64,000 nt of DNA from assembly GCF_901933205.1 (NCBI RefSeq), contig NC_044590.1, positions 13,605,501 through 13,669,500 on the forward strand. The letters are read 5' to 3'. The notes beneath the pieces are model-generated. The model did not search any database, was not told the origin of the DNA, and saw only the letters and a program-made list of their open reading frames with translations. Numbering within the stretch: the stretch's first letter is position 1; each line of letters opens with the position of its first letter. Positions 1 through 12,450 of this stretch are shown here, one piece after another. This DNA comes from Camarhynchus parvulus (Eukaryota; Chordata; Aves; Passeriformes; Thraupidae). The position numbers and the translations under genes were made by a program.

Positions 1-436
1 TTCCTGCTGGAGACCCCCAAGCACAGATGGGAAGCGAGCTCAGCCTCAGCTCTACAATCAGTGGAAGCTGCAGCAGGAATTCTCTTGGCTGGAACACAAA
101 CCCTCACCCAGCCAGACCCTTTGGAGGGGCTGGGAGCTGGGAAGCAACGTCAGAGACGAGTGCTGGGCACAGCTGCTGCCAGCTGGGCACCATCCCTGGC
201 ACTGCCCGGGGCAGAGCTGCCCCCTCTGCTGAGGGCTCTGCTTGCCCAGCCCTCCTGGCACCCGGAGCTGCTGCTCTCCCTGTGCCATCTGCGCTCCCTC
301 TGCCCCTGCCCGGGCTGAGGGGTGAGGGAGGGCACTGCGAAAAGGGAAAGCACCACAGAGATCCTGCAGGGGCTGTGGGCGCAGCCTGGGGGAGCAGGGC
401 GTGCTCAGGGCCGCGTTCCCAGGAGATGGATGCACC

Positions 437-466
437 TTAATGAGCGTTAATGAGCGTTAATGAGCG
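437..466 (+). repeat. Three exact copies of a 10-bp unit (ttaatgagcg)
   Basis: Perfect head-to-tail copies at 437, 447 and 457. Each carries a TAAT homeodomain core, one DNA turn apart. Confidence 0.9.
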
Positions 467-951
467 GGCTGGACACCAGACTGGGCACAGCAGATCTCTG
501 AGACTGGGGGTGCTGCCTTGCATGGCCCCCTTCGGTCCCCCCTCCCCGAACCCTGGGGGCTGCACAGCTCCGGGCTGCCCACAGGCCCCGGGGTTTTCCT
601 CAGCTCCAAGGAGGTTCCTGCTGTCTCGTCCTGCTCAGCCTGGTGCTGAGGGCGGAAGGTGCCCCAAAGGACAGCAAAGCAACTCTTGCTCCTCTTCCTT
701 TCAGGTCAGGGTGTCTCAAACGAGCACGGCAGAGCAACCACACCCTGCAGAACCTGCCTGACTGCTCAGGGGTTTGTCCCAGCTTCTGCTGGACTTCACC
801 AGAGGCTCCTGCACGGTTCTGCCATCATGTGCCATGACCTCTGTGAGTTGGGAAAGCTTAGAGTCCCTAAAAGTTGGCTCCACCACTGATGCACCACTGG
901 GCTTCCAAAAGAGATGGTGCTGGGAGCAGCGTATGGAGAGGAGGTGAAGCT

Positions 952-979
952 GAGGAGGAGGAGGAGGAGGAGGAGGAGG
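952..979 (+). repeat. (GAG)9 trinucleotide run
   Basis: Uninterrupted GAG units, preceded by a purine-rich gtgaagctg and followed by ctcctcc, which can pair with it as a small hairpin. Confidence 0.9.
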
Positions 980-2117
980 CTCCTCCACCTGGAGAGGATC
1001 CCGTGCTCGGCTGTGGGAAGGGACCTGAGGGAGGGAATGGGACGCACACAGAGGAACAGAGAGCCCTGAGGGTGCTGGGATTTCTGGGTACCTGCAGCTT
1101 CCAACCATGGTGGCCCAGGGAGGGCTGGTGGCTGCTGGGTCTCTCAGGGTTCGCTGGCAGCAGCAGTGGGAAGGAGCCAGGGGACAGGGGCACCTCAGTG
1201 GCTGTGCCTCAGCTGGGACACCAGGAACCATTTCTTGGAGATATTGCAGCGAGGAGGGAGGATCCAGGCTTCCAAGGAAACTGCCTTTGTTTGCCCTGGA
1301 GCTTTAGGAAGCCCCTCTTTGATATCAAGGCTGATATTTACCTTTCCTTCTCTGCCCTCAGCTGCCAGCTCAGGCCAAACTTGAGACAGGGAGAGCAGAA
1401 AACCAGTGAGGGAAGGGATGGATGGGGAGCTGAGGTGGGAACAGGAGAGGCACTGAGGAGGGATGTGCTGGAGGATGGTAAGGAAGGAAAGCACAAGAGG
1501 ATCTGGGTACCAAGGCCTCCAGCCAAGGCACCAGCGCTTCTCTCAGCCTGTCTTTCATGTCTCGTAGTGTTTGGGTTTCTCTAAACTTAGAAAATCCCAC
1601 ATAAAGTTTTTTTTATCTTATCACCAAGACTGCTAAGTGCAACCCAAACTAAGAGACACCACATAGAACAAATGCTTAAACATTAAACCCACAGAAATCA
1701 CAAGCAAATGGTGCATTTGTTATTTCTGTGTTAACCCCAGGAGCTCCGGGCAGGATTGGAGGGAGCAGTGAGAGAGGAAGCAGCAGGAATCAAGGGGAAC
1801 CTGGCAAAGCTGGGAGAGGGACAGGAAGGGGAGCATTGTGTGGGTGCAGGAGTCTTGACAAAAGCAGGCTCAGGTTCCTGGAAGCAAAGTCCCACATGCC
1901 CAGAGATGTGTGGAGGTGCCAGCACTCACACAACCTCAATTCTGGCTCTGCATCCCATTTACAGATTCCAGTTGGAGCTGGGAACAGCTTTCTGCTTCTT
2001 CCAGGGTTAAAAGTTCAAATTTTGTCATTTGCTGGGTGCTAAATGGAATCCCCAATATTTGCTGCTCACTCCACTGAAGCTTTTCATTTCCTCATGAGAT
2101 GAGGACTCCCAGGCTCA

Positions 2118-2194
2118 GGGTGGGATTGTTGGGATGCCCTGGGCAGGATTCAATGATCTGTTCCAGCTCAGGATACTCTTTGATTCTATGATTT
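2118..2194 (+). mobile_element. CR1 LINE 3' end fragment, sense
   Basis: The order gggtgggattgttgggatg, then caatgatctgttccagctcagg, then tctttgattctatgatt is the usual avian CR1 tail ending in the ATTCTATGATT-type terminal repeat. 5'-truncated, as most CR1 copies are. Confidence 0.75.
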
Positions 2195-5045
2195 TAGCCT
2201 GAGCTTCTGAACTTTGCAGCAGACAAGTTTTGGCCAGATTCTGCTTCCCCCACTCTCATAACCCAGATCTTTACCTGTTTCCATAGCCCTGCCCAGCCCA
2301 GCAGCTGGCCCAGCTCCTTGGCAAGGCTCTGCTGGGGCACAGCCCCTGTTCCAGGCTCTGCTGAGCCAGATGTGCAGCAGATGTTGTGCCACCACCCTGA
2401 CCAAGCTGTCACATCCTCATAGGAGCTCTCTGGAGGGGAGTGGCTGCAGAGTCAGTGTGGGGAGCCAGCCTGGGGCAGTGCAGGGTCAGGGATGGCAGCG
2501 CAGGGATGAGCTGGGGAGGGCTGACAAGCTCCTGGCACCCTGCCCCTGCTCACAGTGTCACCTCTCTCCAGTTGTCCCTGAGCCTGTCCCTGCTCCCTGA
2601 GCCTCTCACCTGCAGGCTGGCTGGAGCTGCCCCCCAGCCTTGAGTGTCCCCAAACCTCCAAGACCTGCCTGTGCAGTCCAGGCTGGAGCTGGGAGCAGCT
2701 CTCTGCCATCACTGCCCTGCCTTTCTGAGGAGCAGCTCCTTCCCCTGCCCCACTCAGGACAGACCTTCCCTCTGCCCCTCTGCTGGTGGCTCCACCAGCA
2801 CCCATGGCACAAAGCTGAGGATCAGCCAGGGCTTTTGCAGCCTGCAGGAGCCTGGCTGGGCAGTCAGGAGAGGGTTTGCTACTGCCCCACATCCCCAGTC
2901 ATCTACTGGGGAGCAGAAAACACATCCCAGTGTGTTTGGGCACGCTGTGCCAGAGGTTCTGCCCAGGGGAGGCCAGTCCTCAGTGCTGCATCCCTGGGCT
3001 GGTGCCACGACCACCTTGTTCACAGCCCCTTTTCCCAGCTGCTGGACCTCTGGGGTGCATCAGGGAACAGGGAATGTCCTGGTATCCTGAGAGGAGCTTC
3101 TACAGCACTGAGAAACCGCTGTGCTGGGTGACAGCAGCCCGGCAGGCACATGGAGGGCAGCACAGCCCCAGCATGAGGACGTGGCAGAGCTGGGCAGCAC
3201 CAGGACCGGGGCAGCAAGGGGAGACAGGGAGCAGAAAGGGCTGGGGCAGCAATGGGGTCACTCTCTGGGTGCCAAGGACAAAGGGACCTGTGGAAACCTG
3301 GAAACCTCCTGTGCTGGCTGCAGGGAGCCCAGCAAGGGCAGGGCTGGGCTGGCAAGCAGGGTGCAGCCCTGCCTTCCCTTCCAGGGATTCCTCCCAAGCA
3401 TCCGAGCAGCCTAAGCCCATCTGCAGTGAGGGGGTGGAGAGCCATCAGCACAGGCAGGAAGCTCTGTCAGAAAAAGCCTCGTCAGTGTTGTTACATCGGT
3501 GCAATCATGTCAGGAACACAAAAAGGCAGCGCCACCTGCAAAAGAGCAAAAGAAAGAGCAGGAGCTGCCTGTGCCAGCCCCAGTGAGGCTCCAGCCCTGC
3601 CAGGAATGGCTCGGGGCTCCTGCCATGCCCCCGGGGCTGGGCACACCCAGCCTGAGCCCTGGGCCCGCAGGTGACAGGGCACGGTGCCCCTGGGCACACC
3701 CAGCCCAGCACAGCCAGGGGGAAGAGGGGCTCCTCTCCTTCCCCAGCTGTGCCTCCTGGGTCCAGGCACTGCCCCGGTGTCCCCTGAGCCCTCAGTGTGG
3801 CCCCAGACCCGGGGGGAGCAGGGCTGCAGCCCAGGGCAGCGTTCTGGAGGTGCCACCTGTGTCTGGAGAGCATCAACCACTGCTGGCTGCTGCCCACCCC
3901 TGCCTGCTGCTCCCTGCCAGCTCCTGCGCTGCCTCTGGGAAACCAGAACGTCACTGAGCAGTGCCAGCCCTGTGCCAGGCCTCACCCAGTGCCCAGGGCG
4001 AGGCACAGTTGCTCCCTGGCCCTGCCTTTCCCCAGGGCTGACAGTGAGCCAAGCAGGCTGCAGGCAGCACGTTGGCATGGGGGGGCTCCTCATCAGTGCT
4101 CCCTCCTCATCCTGCCCTGCCCCCCAGCCTGGGGGTGCTCAGACAGCCCCAGGGTCCCTGCCAGGTGGGCAGGGTGTGCCAGCAGCAGATGCCAGCAGCC
4201 AGGAGCTCCTGGGGCACCCGGGGAGCACCCCAGGACAATTCCCTTCCCCTGTGTCAGGCAGATTTCAAACCTCCTGTACAACATCACTTCAAACCTGGCC
4301 TGGCATCCCAGGAGCAATGTGTGCTCATGCACAAATCCCAAGGGATCCCAGTCCCTGAGGAGGAGCAGCAGCTGGCATGGCCCGAGGAGCAGCTCCTGCC
4401 AAGCTGCTCACATCCCCAGGGAGGCTCTGCCCCGGTGCTTCCCTGACCCTGCTGTCCCCTGCCAGGGGCTGCTGAGCTCCTGCAGGGCTGGGAGCTCCTC
4501 CCTCTGCCCTGCCACAGCCCAGCTGCCACATTCCTGAGGGGCACAGCTCAGCCTGGCACCCTGGCACTCCCCTTGGCACACCCACGGGCCAGGAGGTGCC
4601 TTCAAAAGGGAGCTGGGGATTCCTGGCACTGCTGGAGCACCAGGGACATACAAGAGTCACTTTGAACTGACCCATGCCAAACGTTTGGGATCTGCTTGTC
4701 AAGCCCCAGCAGCTCTTCCATGCTGGCAGAACGTGCTGGGTGCACACCCAAACCCCCTCCTGCTCTCCTTCTGCAGAAGGGACTACTCTGTTTGGTTCCT
4801 TGCACTGCTCCCCTCCATGAGGAGATCTGGGCTCTCCCTTTTTGGCAGGTGGATGCACTGAGTGCAGGAAGCTCTGCGTGGGAAAGAGAAGGTGCCTCTG
4901 CTCAGCTCGAGCCTTTGCTGCTCCTGCACAGCCCCAGCTGCCCCCCTGCCCTGCCCCATGCCCTGGGGGGGATTCTGTGCTCCAGAAGGTTCTGGGCACC
5001 CGTGTGTGGCCATCCCTGAGCTCCAGGCACATCTCTGCTGGGGCA
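2195..5045. other. No gene recognised; GC-rich unique sequence
   Basis: Several kilobases rich in ctg/cag/ccc words with no convincing exon, repeat family or conserved-looking block. Confidence 0.5.
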
Positions 5046-5425
5046 AATGAAAGGCTGGGGGAGCTGGGGGTGCTCACCTGGGGAACAGGAGGCTCCAGGG
5101 AGAGCTCAGAGCCCCTGCCAGGAGAGCTGGAGAGGGACTGGGGACAAGGAAGGAGAGACAGGACACAGGGAATGGCTTCCACTACCAGAGGGCAGGGTCA
5201 GATGGGATATTGGGAATTAGGAATCCTTCCCTGGGAGGGTGGGCAGGCCCTGGCACAGGGTGCCCAGAGCAGCTGGGGCTGCCCCTGGATCCCTGGCAGT
5301 GCCCAAGGCCAGGCTGGATGGGGCTGGGAGCACCTGGGATGGTGGGGAGGTGTCCCTGCCATGGCAGGGGGTGGTGTTGGTCCCTTCCAACCCAAGCCAG
5401 TCTGGGATTCTATAAATCCATCCAG
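5046..5425 (+). mobile_element. CR1 LINE fragment, sense
   Basis: Runs from ggagctgggggtgctcacctgg through the typical ggcaggccctggcacagggtgcccagagcagctgggg core to cccttccaacccaagccagtctgggattctat, the 3' terminus. One of the longer copies here. Confidence 0.9.
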
Positions 5426-6999
5426 GAGGGGAAGAGGTGCAGGAGGGAGGCTCAGGCTCGGTTCCCTCCCAGCAGAACAGGATTTCTTGATGAAGAATGA
5501 AAGTGCACCCAAGGACCCGGTGCCCCTGCCCAGTGAGGAGAAGTTTGTGTCCATTTGAAAGGACCGATGGCAAAAAACCAAGAGGGAGAAATAAGAATGT
5601 TTAATAAAAGCCTTCAGGAAGAATGGGAGGGTGCAGTGGAGCCCAAACAGGGCTGAAGGAGGGAGTGTGGTGAAGACTCCTGACACCTGAACAGGGCACA
5701 GACCAGCACCAGCAGCAATGGGGACAGCAGGGAGGAGCTGGGAATGTCCCCTGGGAGCAGCACATCACAGGCCAGGTGTGCCATGGAAAAAGGGAGAGCC
5801 TGGAAAAAGGGAGTAGTGCAGAATTTCTATACATCAAAGATGGATGTGTGAAGATGAAAGTAGAGCAAAGCACAAATGCAGAGAGGAAAATCAGGCAGAC
5901 TAAGGAAGAAATGAGTTCTGCCTAGAGGGATAAGCCTATGAAAATATAAATCTGTCTGTCCAGGAAAGTCTTGGTGAAGGCAGTGGGACAGAGAAGGGAA
6001 TGCCAGGTGACACATGAGATGGCTGAACCTTTGTGCTTTAAATATGTGCAGAAGTGCTCACTCTAACCTGATTACAGCTGGCAACAAGAGGAGCAAGAAC
6101 AGAATAATGGGGAGGAATAGAGCATGGGAATATTCAAATTGTCAAAATCTCATAAAGTTTACCTTGGCATACGTGAGAAACCAGTCACAGCCATCTCTGA
6201 CCTCAGAAAGCACAGGCACTCTTGGAGGGGAGCAGGGGGAAGCAGAGCCCGTGGCATTAAAAGGGAGTAGGGAAATCCACTGGGCAGCCTGGCTTTGATC
6301 CTGAAGAGATTCAGAAGGAATTGTTACATGCAATATGCGAAACCTCTCAAGGGTAATGCATGGGAAGGAACAGGCAGCAGGGATTTGCCAGTCATACAAA
6401 ATACTGAACCAATGCAGTGTCCAGCACTGATGGGGATTCAGCCCAGCTGGAAACAGGAGCAGTGGATGTTCCATGGTGCCTTGGCTTCCATGGGATTTGG
6501 GATGTGCTCTGGGAATGCTCCTCAGGAAACACAGCTGAGGGGGGCACAATCCCAGCTGGGCACAGCCCTGAGGGCTCTGCCCAGCCTGGGCAGCTCAGCT
6601 GAGCTCACTGAGGCCCTGTCAGCTCTGTCCTGGGCAGGTCCTGGGCACCATTTTCATTAACCACAGGTGGATGGAGCAGTGATCATGCTTATAAAATGCT
6701 GAATTAAAAACAGATCACAAAGGGCTGCAACTGCTTCAAAGGACATGAGCAGAATGTAAAATAAAACTCAACTGCTGAGAAATGACTGGGAATTGGTAAC
6801 AGCAGTTCACTAAAGACAAATGCAAAGCAGGCGACCTGCAATGCACCACCCTCGAGCAGAGATTCTGGCTGGGGACCAGAGGCACTGCTGGGCACTCTGG
6901 GGGTGCCTGCTCTGCCTGGGCACCTTCTGCTGCCAGGGCAGGGCCAGCACAGGCTGGGCATGGCCGGAGAGGTGACCCCTGTAAGGCAGGGATGGAACA
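5426..6999. other. AT-richer unique stretch, no gene recognised
   Basis: Purine-rich sequence from 5,560 to about 6,650, compositionally distinct from its GC-rich surroundings. It may be an old unclassified transposon or an ancestral regulatory island. A polyadenylation-like aataaa occurs near 5,603. No frame is long or protein-like. Confidence 0.4.
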
Positions 7000-7165
7000 A
7001 TGGGATGGTTTGAGTTGGGAGGAACCACAAAGATCATTTTGTTCCACCCCTGCCATGGCAGGGGCACCTTCCACCCCCCCAGGCTGCTCCCAGCCCTGTC
7101 CAGCCTGGCCTTGGGCACTGCCAGGGATCCAGGGGCAGCCCCAGCTGCTCTGGGCACCCTGTGCT
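7000..7165 (-). mobile_element. CR1 LINE 3' end fragment, antisense
   Basis: Reverse complement of the CR1 tail: gttgggaggaaccacaaagatcat, cccctgccatggcagggg, then ttgggcactgccagggatcc and gctctgggcaccctgtg. Confidence 0.88.
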
Positions 7166-8349
7166 GCTCTGCTTGGCCTGGGGGGAATTTCAGCCATGTT
7201 GCTTTGTTTAGTTTTTATAGAGATACAAAACAAACAAAATTACAAAAGAAAACAAACAAAAAAAAAGCTTACAAAACTATTAAAGCTTTCTATCAATTTT
7301 TTAAAATTCTTTACAAATCCATTTCCTACACAGCCAGAGATTTCTGCTGATCATCTCAAGGAGCAGGAAGCAAACAGGTGAAAGTCCAGAGGAGATGGAG
7401 ATGCTGACAAGCTTAGTTAGAAGTCTGAAAAACTTGAGCTTCAAGAAGGGGAAGAACAAATAAAATCTGGGTCTGGCAGGGTGAAGCCTGGGCAGGGATA
7501 TGAGAACAGCCTTCTAAAATGCAAAAAAACCACTAGAAAGAGATTACTGATCACTTATTCTCAGGTCTACCAAGGGTGTTTTTTCCAGTAATTGGTTTAA
7601 TTTGCATCCAGAGAGATTCAGGGTGGATTTTGATATTGCAAGGAGATTTTCCTTGTGCCACACGATGGTGCCTGGGATGGAGGTGCTGCAAAGCTCTGTG
7701 CAGTCCCAGGGGCTCTGGGGCTGCCAGGTACCCTGGGGGGACCCCCCTGTGCTGGGGAGACATCCCCGGTGAGCCCGGGCTGGGCAGGGAGCGCTGGGCA
7801 GGGCTGGGCAGGGCTGGGCAGGCAGGGCTGGGCAGAGCCACCCCGGGGCAGGAGGGGAGGCAGTGGGGGCTCCTGTCCCCCTCCCCAGCTCCTGCTGCCC
7901 CTGCCCTGGCAGAGGGAGCTCTCTCCCTGTGCCAGAGGCTGGAAGCTTTCTATGAGCTGTGCCGCTGAACGGGAAAACCATCTCCATGAGCTCCACTTGT
8001 CCCCTTTGTGCTGCATCCCTCTGCCTCTCCAGCCTCTCCCCTCCCGTCTCTCCACTGCTGTTTTGCATCTCCTGCGTCATCCCTTTTCTGCTGCACCCCT
8101 CCCGCACCTTTCATCTCCCCCATCCCTCCAGCTGCGCTCCTCCTCCTTTCCAGTCTCTCCCTCTTCATCCCCGCTCTGTCTCACAGCAGCTCTTTAATTC
8201 AGCAGCTCGGCATTTCCATTTCAATCGCTTTCCTGCCTCCATCCCGGACAGGAGCGGAGCCAGGGGCTGCCTCCAGCCGAGCCCCGCCCGGGGCTGCCAC
8301 AGGGACGGTGCTGCTGTCCCCAGCCCGGTCCCATTCCCTGGCCATGGCA
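7166..8349. other. No gene recognised; A-rich patch then GC-rich
   Basis: A-rich low-complexity sequence at about 7,220-7,300 (caaaca words) and an AT-rich area to 7,650, then a GC-rich zone with ggcagggctg repeats around 7,785-7,835. Confidence 0.5.
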
Positions 8350-8393
8350 GGCTGTCCCCAGGCTGTCCCCAGGCTGTCCCCAGGCTGTCCCCA
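8350..8393 (+). repeat. 11-bp tandem repeat (ggctgtcccca), four copies
   Basis: Four head-to-tail near-identical units. Confidence 0.88.
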
Positions 8394-8678
8394 GCCCAGC
8401 CCCATTCCCTGGCTGGAGGCAGTGACCGGGAGCATCCAGTGCTCCCCAGGGACATCCCCCTGGACTCACCACCTTTCCCAGGGCATCTGCCAGGCCTGCA
8501 GGGTACCAGGGACACAGCTCTGTGCCACCTGTGCCCACCCAGCCTTGTGGATCCCCCCTGGCAAACTGGGGACCCCATGGCAAAGGCACAGGTGAGGAGG
8601 GAGCTCTGGTGAGGGTGAGTCCCTGGGGGCTGCTGGCTGTGGGAGCATCCAGAGGGTTTCCAGGGGGCTCTGGGAGCA

Positions 8679-9511
8679 GGGTTGTGCCCTCCTCAGGGCT
8701 GTGCTCTCCTCAGGGCTGTGCTCTCCTCAGGGCTGTGCCCTCCTCAGGGCTCTGCTCTCTCCTCAGGGCCCTGCTCTCCTCAGGGTTGGCTCTAAGCTGT
8801 GCTCTCCTCAGGGCCCTGCTCTCCTCTCCTCAGGGCTCTGCTCTCTCCTCAGGGCTGTGCTCTCCTCAGGGGGCCCTCCCGGTGCTCTCTCCTCAGGGCT
8901 CTGCTCTCCTCAGGGCTCTGCTCTCTCCTCAGGGCCCTGCTCTCCTCAGGACTCTGCTCTCCTCAGGGCTGTGCCCTCCTCAGGGCTCTGCTCTCTCCTC
9001 AGGGCCCTGCTCTCTCCTCAGGGCTCTGCTCTCCTCAGGGCCCTGCTCTCCTCAGGGCTGTGCCCTCCTCAGGGCCCTGCTCTCTCCTCAGGGCTGTGCT
9101 CTCACCAGGGCTGTGCTCTCCTCAGGGCTCTGCTCTCTCCTCAGGGCTCTGCTCTCCTCAGGGCTCTGCTCTCTCCTCAGGGCCCTGCTCTCCTCAGGAC
9201 TCTGCTCTCCTCAGGGCTGTGCTCTCCTCAGGGCCCTGCTCTCCTCAGGACTCTGCTCTCTCCTCAGGGCTGTGCTCTCCTCAGGGCCCTGCTCTCTGCT
9301 CAGGGCTGTGCTCTCCTCAGGGCCTTGCTCTTTCCTCAGGGCTCTGCTCTCTCCTCAGGGCCCTGCTCTCTCCTCAGGGCTCTGCTCTCTCCTCAGGGCT
9401 CTGCTCTCCTCAGGGCTCTGCTCTCTCCTCAGGGCTCTGCTCTCTCAGGGCTGTTCTCTCCTCAGGGCTCCGCTCTCTCCTCAGGGCTCTGCTCTCTCCT
9501 CAGGGCTCTGC
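8679..9511 (+). repeat. 830-bp minisatellite of 17/19-bp units
   Basis: Roughly 45 copies alternating between gggctgtgctctcctca (17 bp) and gggctctgctctctcctca (19 bp), with point variants such as ggccctgc and ggactctgc. The unit contains no stop-codon words on this strand, so all three frames stay open and give a long false reading frame (8,522-9,955). The mixed 17/19 spacing breaks any one frame, which argues against coding. Confidence 0.97.
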
Positions 9512-10838
9512 ACACCCGGGGCACCCCTGGGCTCTGAGGCTCTCCCAGAGCAGGGACCTGCCCAGCTCTGCACACACCCTCAGGGCAGCCACAGGGTCTG
9601 GCAGAGTCTGCTCCTTCCCAAGGGCCATCTCCACATCCTCCTGCTCATCTGGCTGTTTTGGGGGGCTGCAGTTTTGGGGCTGCCTCTTTCCTGCAGTTTC
9701 ACAAGGCCCTGTGAGCATGATGCCCTGGTCTGTGCAAAGCATCAGCATCTCTGCTGGCCTGCCCAGGCTGCTGTGTGCCCCCAGGGCACCTGGGCATGTC
9801 CTGCTCTCCCAGCATGTCCTCTCTGCCCTGCAGGCACCATCACAGCCACAGCTTTTCCACCAGAGGCACCAGCTGGGCACCAAGGCTGTGGTGGCACCAT
9901 CCCTGCTGGCCATGACCTTTCAGGAAATTTTCCCTGTTTCAACCTGAATATTTGAACTTTGCACTGGACAATCTTTTGGCCAGATTCTGCCATCTTTACC
10001 CATTTTCATAACACACAGGCAACCACATGGGTTGGGTTTGCTCTTCCTCTCCACCAGTGTGCCCAGTTTCACCAGGACCCTGCCCAAGCAGAGACCAGCC
10101 ATGTCCTGGCCCCAGCCCTCCCAGGGCCAGGCTCTTGGCCTGAGAGCTTGTGTGTAGCCCAAATGGCCTCTCCCACATCCCTGAATCCCCTTCTTGCACA
10201 GCAGCCACATGTGAACATCCATCAGAGACCACTGAGCTGGCCTGGGACCTGCTCCAGCTCCACTGCTGCCCTGGCCCTCCTGGGGCTGCAGCAGGGGCTC
10301 CTCAGCTGCATCACAGGAGAGTGGAGAGCTGGGAAATCCCACCCTGTGATACCCATGGGTAGGGGAGGCCCTGCAGTGCAAGTGCCCAAGAGCAGAACCA
10401 TTCCCTTGTGCACTCCCTGCCTTGGAAGGCAGAGCTGGGGTGTGAGCAGGGGCTGCCCCCCTCCCCAGCTCCTCCTGCCTGCCCTGAGGCTCAGCCCCAC
10501 CACATCTGCCTGTCTCCCTCCCAGTGCTACAGCCTGACCAGGCTCAGTGGGATTTACACACAGGCCAAGAGCTTCCACCCTCCCAGGCTGCTCCTCTCCC
10601 CCTCTGCAGGTCCCAGTTAATGGTTAACCCCCAGGAGCTTTCCTCCTGGCAAACAGGGAGCCCTTCAACATTCTCCTTCACCTCCTGGTTAAAGAAAAAC
10701 CAAGAGGGCCAGTTGGTATCTGGGGACCTTCTCTCTGTACCAGGTGGAAGCAGTGCCCACTTTGCAGGTGCCCAGCCAGAGCAGCTCCAGCCACAGCTGT
10801 GGCACAGGGCAGAAGAGGGGCCAGGTTCACTTAGAGGA
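9512..10838. other. No gene recognised
   Basis: GC-rich unique sequence. A short piece at about 9,945-9,985 (tatttgaactttgcactggacaatcttttggccagattctgcc) resembles one at 2,205-2,250 (gcttctgaactttgcagcagacaagttttggccagattctgc), so both may be scraps of one unclassified repeat. Confidence 0.45.
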
Positions 10839-10960
10839 CAGAATCCTGGAATAACAGAGTGATTTGGGTTGGAAAGGACCTTAAAGACCATCTCATTCCA
10901 CCCCTGCCATGGGCAAGGACATCTTTGGGCCCAGGCTGCCCATCCCTCACACAGCAGCTC
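10839..10960 (-). mobile_element. CR1 LINE tail fragment, antisense
   Basis: Begins gaatcctggaataacagagtg, then ttgggttggaaaggaccttaa and cattccacccctgccatgg. 5' truncated. Confidence 0.85.
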
Positions 10961-12135
10961 AAACCCACAAATGAATTTTCAGTGCGATCCAATCAAACAG
11001 AACATCCACGACTCCTTTGGAAAATGTTTCTTTTAGGATCTCTGGGAGTGCATTTCCAAAACACTGGACTTTAAATGAAGCCTCTCAAGCTGCAGCAACC
11101 CAGATGGAGAAGCTGGGCTGGATGGAGTTCAGCTGAGCATGGGGGTCCTGCAGGGACCTTGCTGGGGACAGGGACCCCATTGGGCTGGGAAGCAGAATTC
11201 CAGCTGTGTCCTTCTCCAGGGGCAGAGGGAGTGGGAGCAGGGCTGCCACTCTGGTGTACTCAGGGAGCCTCAAGCCCTTTTCTATGGATCAAACTCACTC
11301 TCAGTGTGCAGGCAGCTGGGCTGGGGGGGGCACAGGTCTGCACTTGGTGTCTCCAGAGGCAGAGCTGCTGCCCTGGAGCTCAGGTTCTGCTGTAACAGAG
11401 CCAAGGGGAAGGACACTCTGTGGCCTTGGGAGTGTTTCAGTGCTGGCCACTGGTGGCCCCTGTTGTGGGGCTGGAACCAGAGGCTCTTCAAGGACCCTTC
11501 CCTGTGCCAAGCCACGGACACGTGGTGACCCTGGGACCACGAGCAGAGGGGCTGGAGCTGCCCTTGGGGACAGCAGCAGGGCCCAGAGCTGTGTCCTCTC
11601 GGGCTGGGCTGTACAACAGCCCTTGATTCCCATCCTCTCTGCCATGATGGGGAAAGCAAACAGGCAAAGGAGTTCTCGCTCGGGTTGTTAAATTTTCATG
11701 GCGATTTAGCAAGGCTGGTTGAGAGTCATTTTCCAGCTGATTTCAGTTCCTTTGAGCTGCTCCTGGGCTGCAGGGCCTGGGCTGCAAATGTGACAGCAGG
11801 GAGCTGCTGCTGTGCTGCTCAGAGCCTTGTCAAGGAAAAAGGCTGGCCTGGGAAAGGGTGCTAGCAGCGTTTGATAAGAGATGATAATGCTAATTTTGGT
11901 CCTAAAATCTTTCTGTAATAGAAATGAGGTGCTTGTATTGATCCCAGCAATTACAGCCACAAAGGGCTCACACAGTCAGGGAACATCAGGGAACATGCAC
12001 TTCTGAGCTGAGAGGCAGCACAGGCTCCTTGGATCATGGCTGCTAATCCTGACAGAGCTTTGTGGAGGAAATTCTGCCTTTGGAGGAGAAATCAGAAATT
12101 CATCAGCTGTCAGACATTGGGCCCTGCTCTCCCCT
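10961..12135. other. No gene recognised
   Basis: Mixed-composition unique sequence. The piece around 11,870-11,960 is AT-rich (gataatgctaattttggtcc) and may be an ancestral conserved element. No exon seen. Confidence 0.45.
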
Positions 12136-12450
12136 GGAATCACAGTCATGGAATGGTTTGGGTTGGAAGGGACCTTGAAGCCCATCCAGTGCCATAACCA
12201 GGGACACCTCCCACTGTCCCAGGCTGCTCCAGCCTGGCCTTGGGCACTGCCAGGGATCCAGGGGCAGCCCCAGCTGCTCTGGGCATCCTGTGCCAGGGCC
12301 TGCCCACCCTCACAGGGAACAATTCCCTCCCAGTATCCCATCCATCCCTGCCCTGGCAGTGGGAAGCCATTCCCTGTGTCCTGTCCCTCCATCCCTTGTC
12401 CCCAGTCCCTCTCCAGCTCCCTCCAGGCACTGGGAGGGCTCTGAGGGATG
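12136..12450 (-). mobile_element. CR1 LINE fragment, antisense
   Basis: Full antisense tail from ggaatcacagtcatggaatgg through ttgggttggaagggaccttg and the gcactgccagggatccaggg core to gcactgggagggctctgag. Confidence 0.92.

Larger units (their letters stand above)
1..2117. other. No gene recognised; GC-rich with two tiny repeats
   Basis: Only the 10-bp triplet at 437 and the GAG run at 952 stand out. The last part (1,584-1,735) is AT-rich. Open frames are short and of the biased Pro/Ser/Gly/Ala composition produced by GC-rich non-coding DNA. Confidence 0.6.

Noticed and set aside
8522..9955. A 477-codon open frame on the plus strand
   Set aside because: It is produced by the 17/19-bp minisatellite, which lacks stop-codon words in any frame. 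The other two plus frames are open as well and unit lengths shift the frame.
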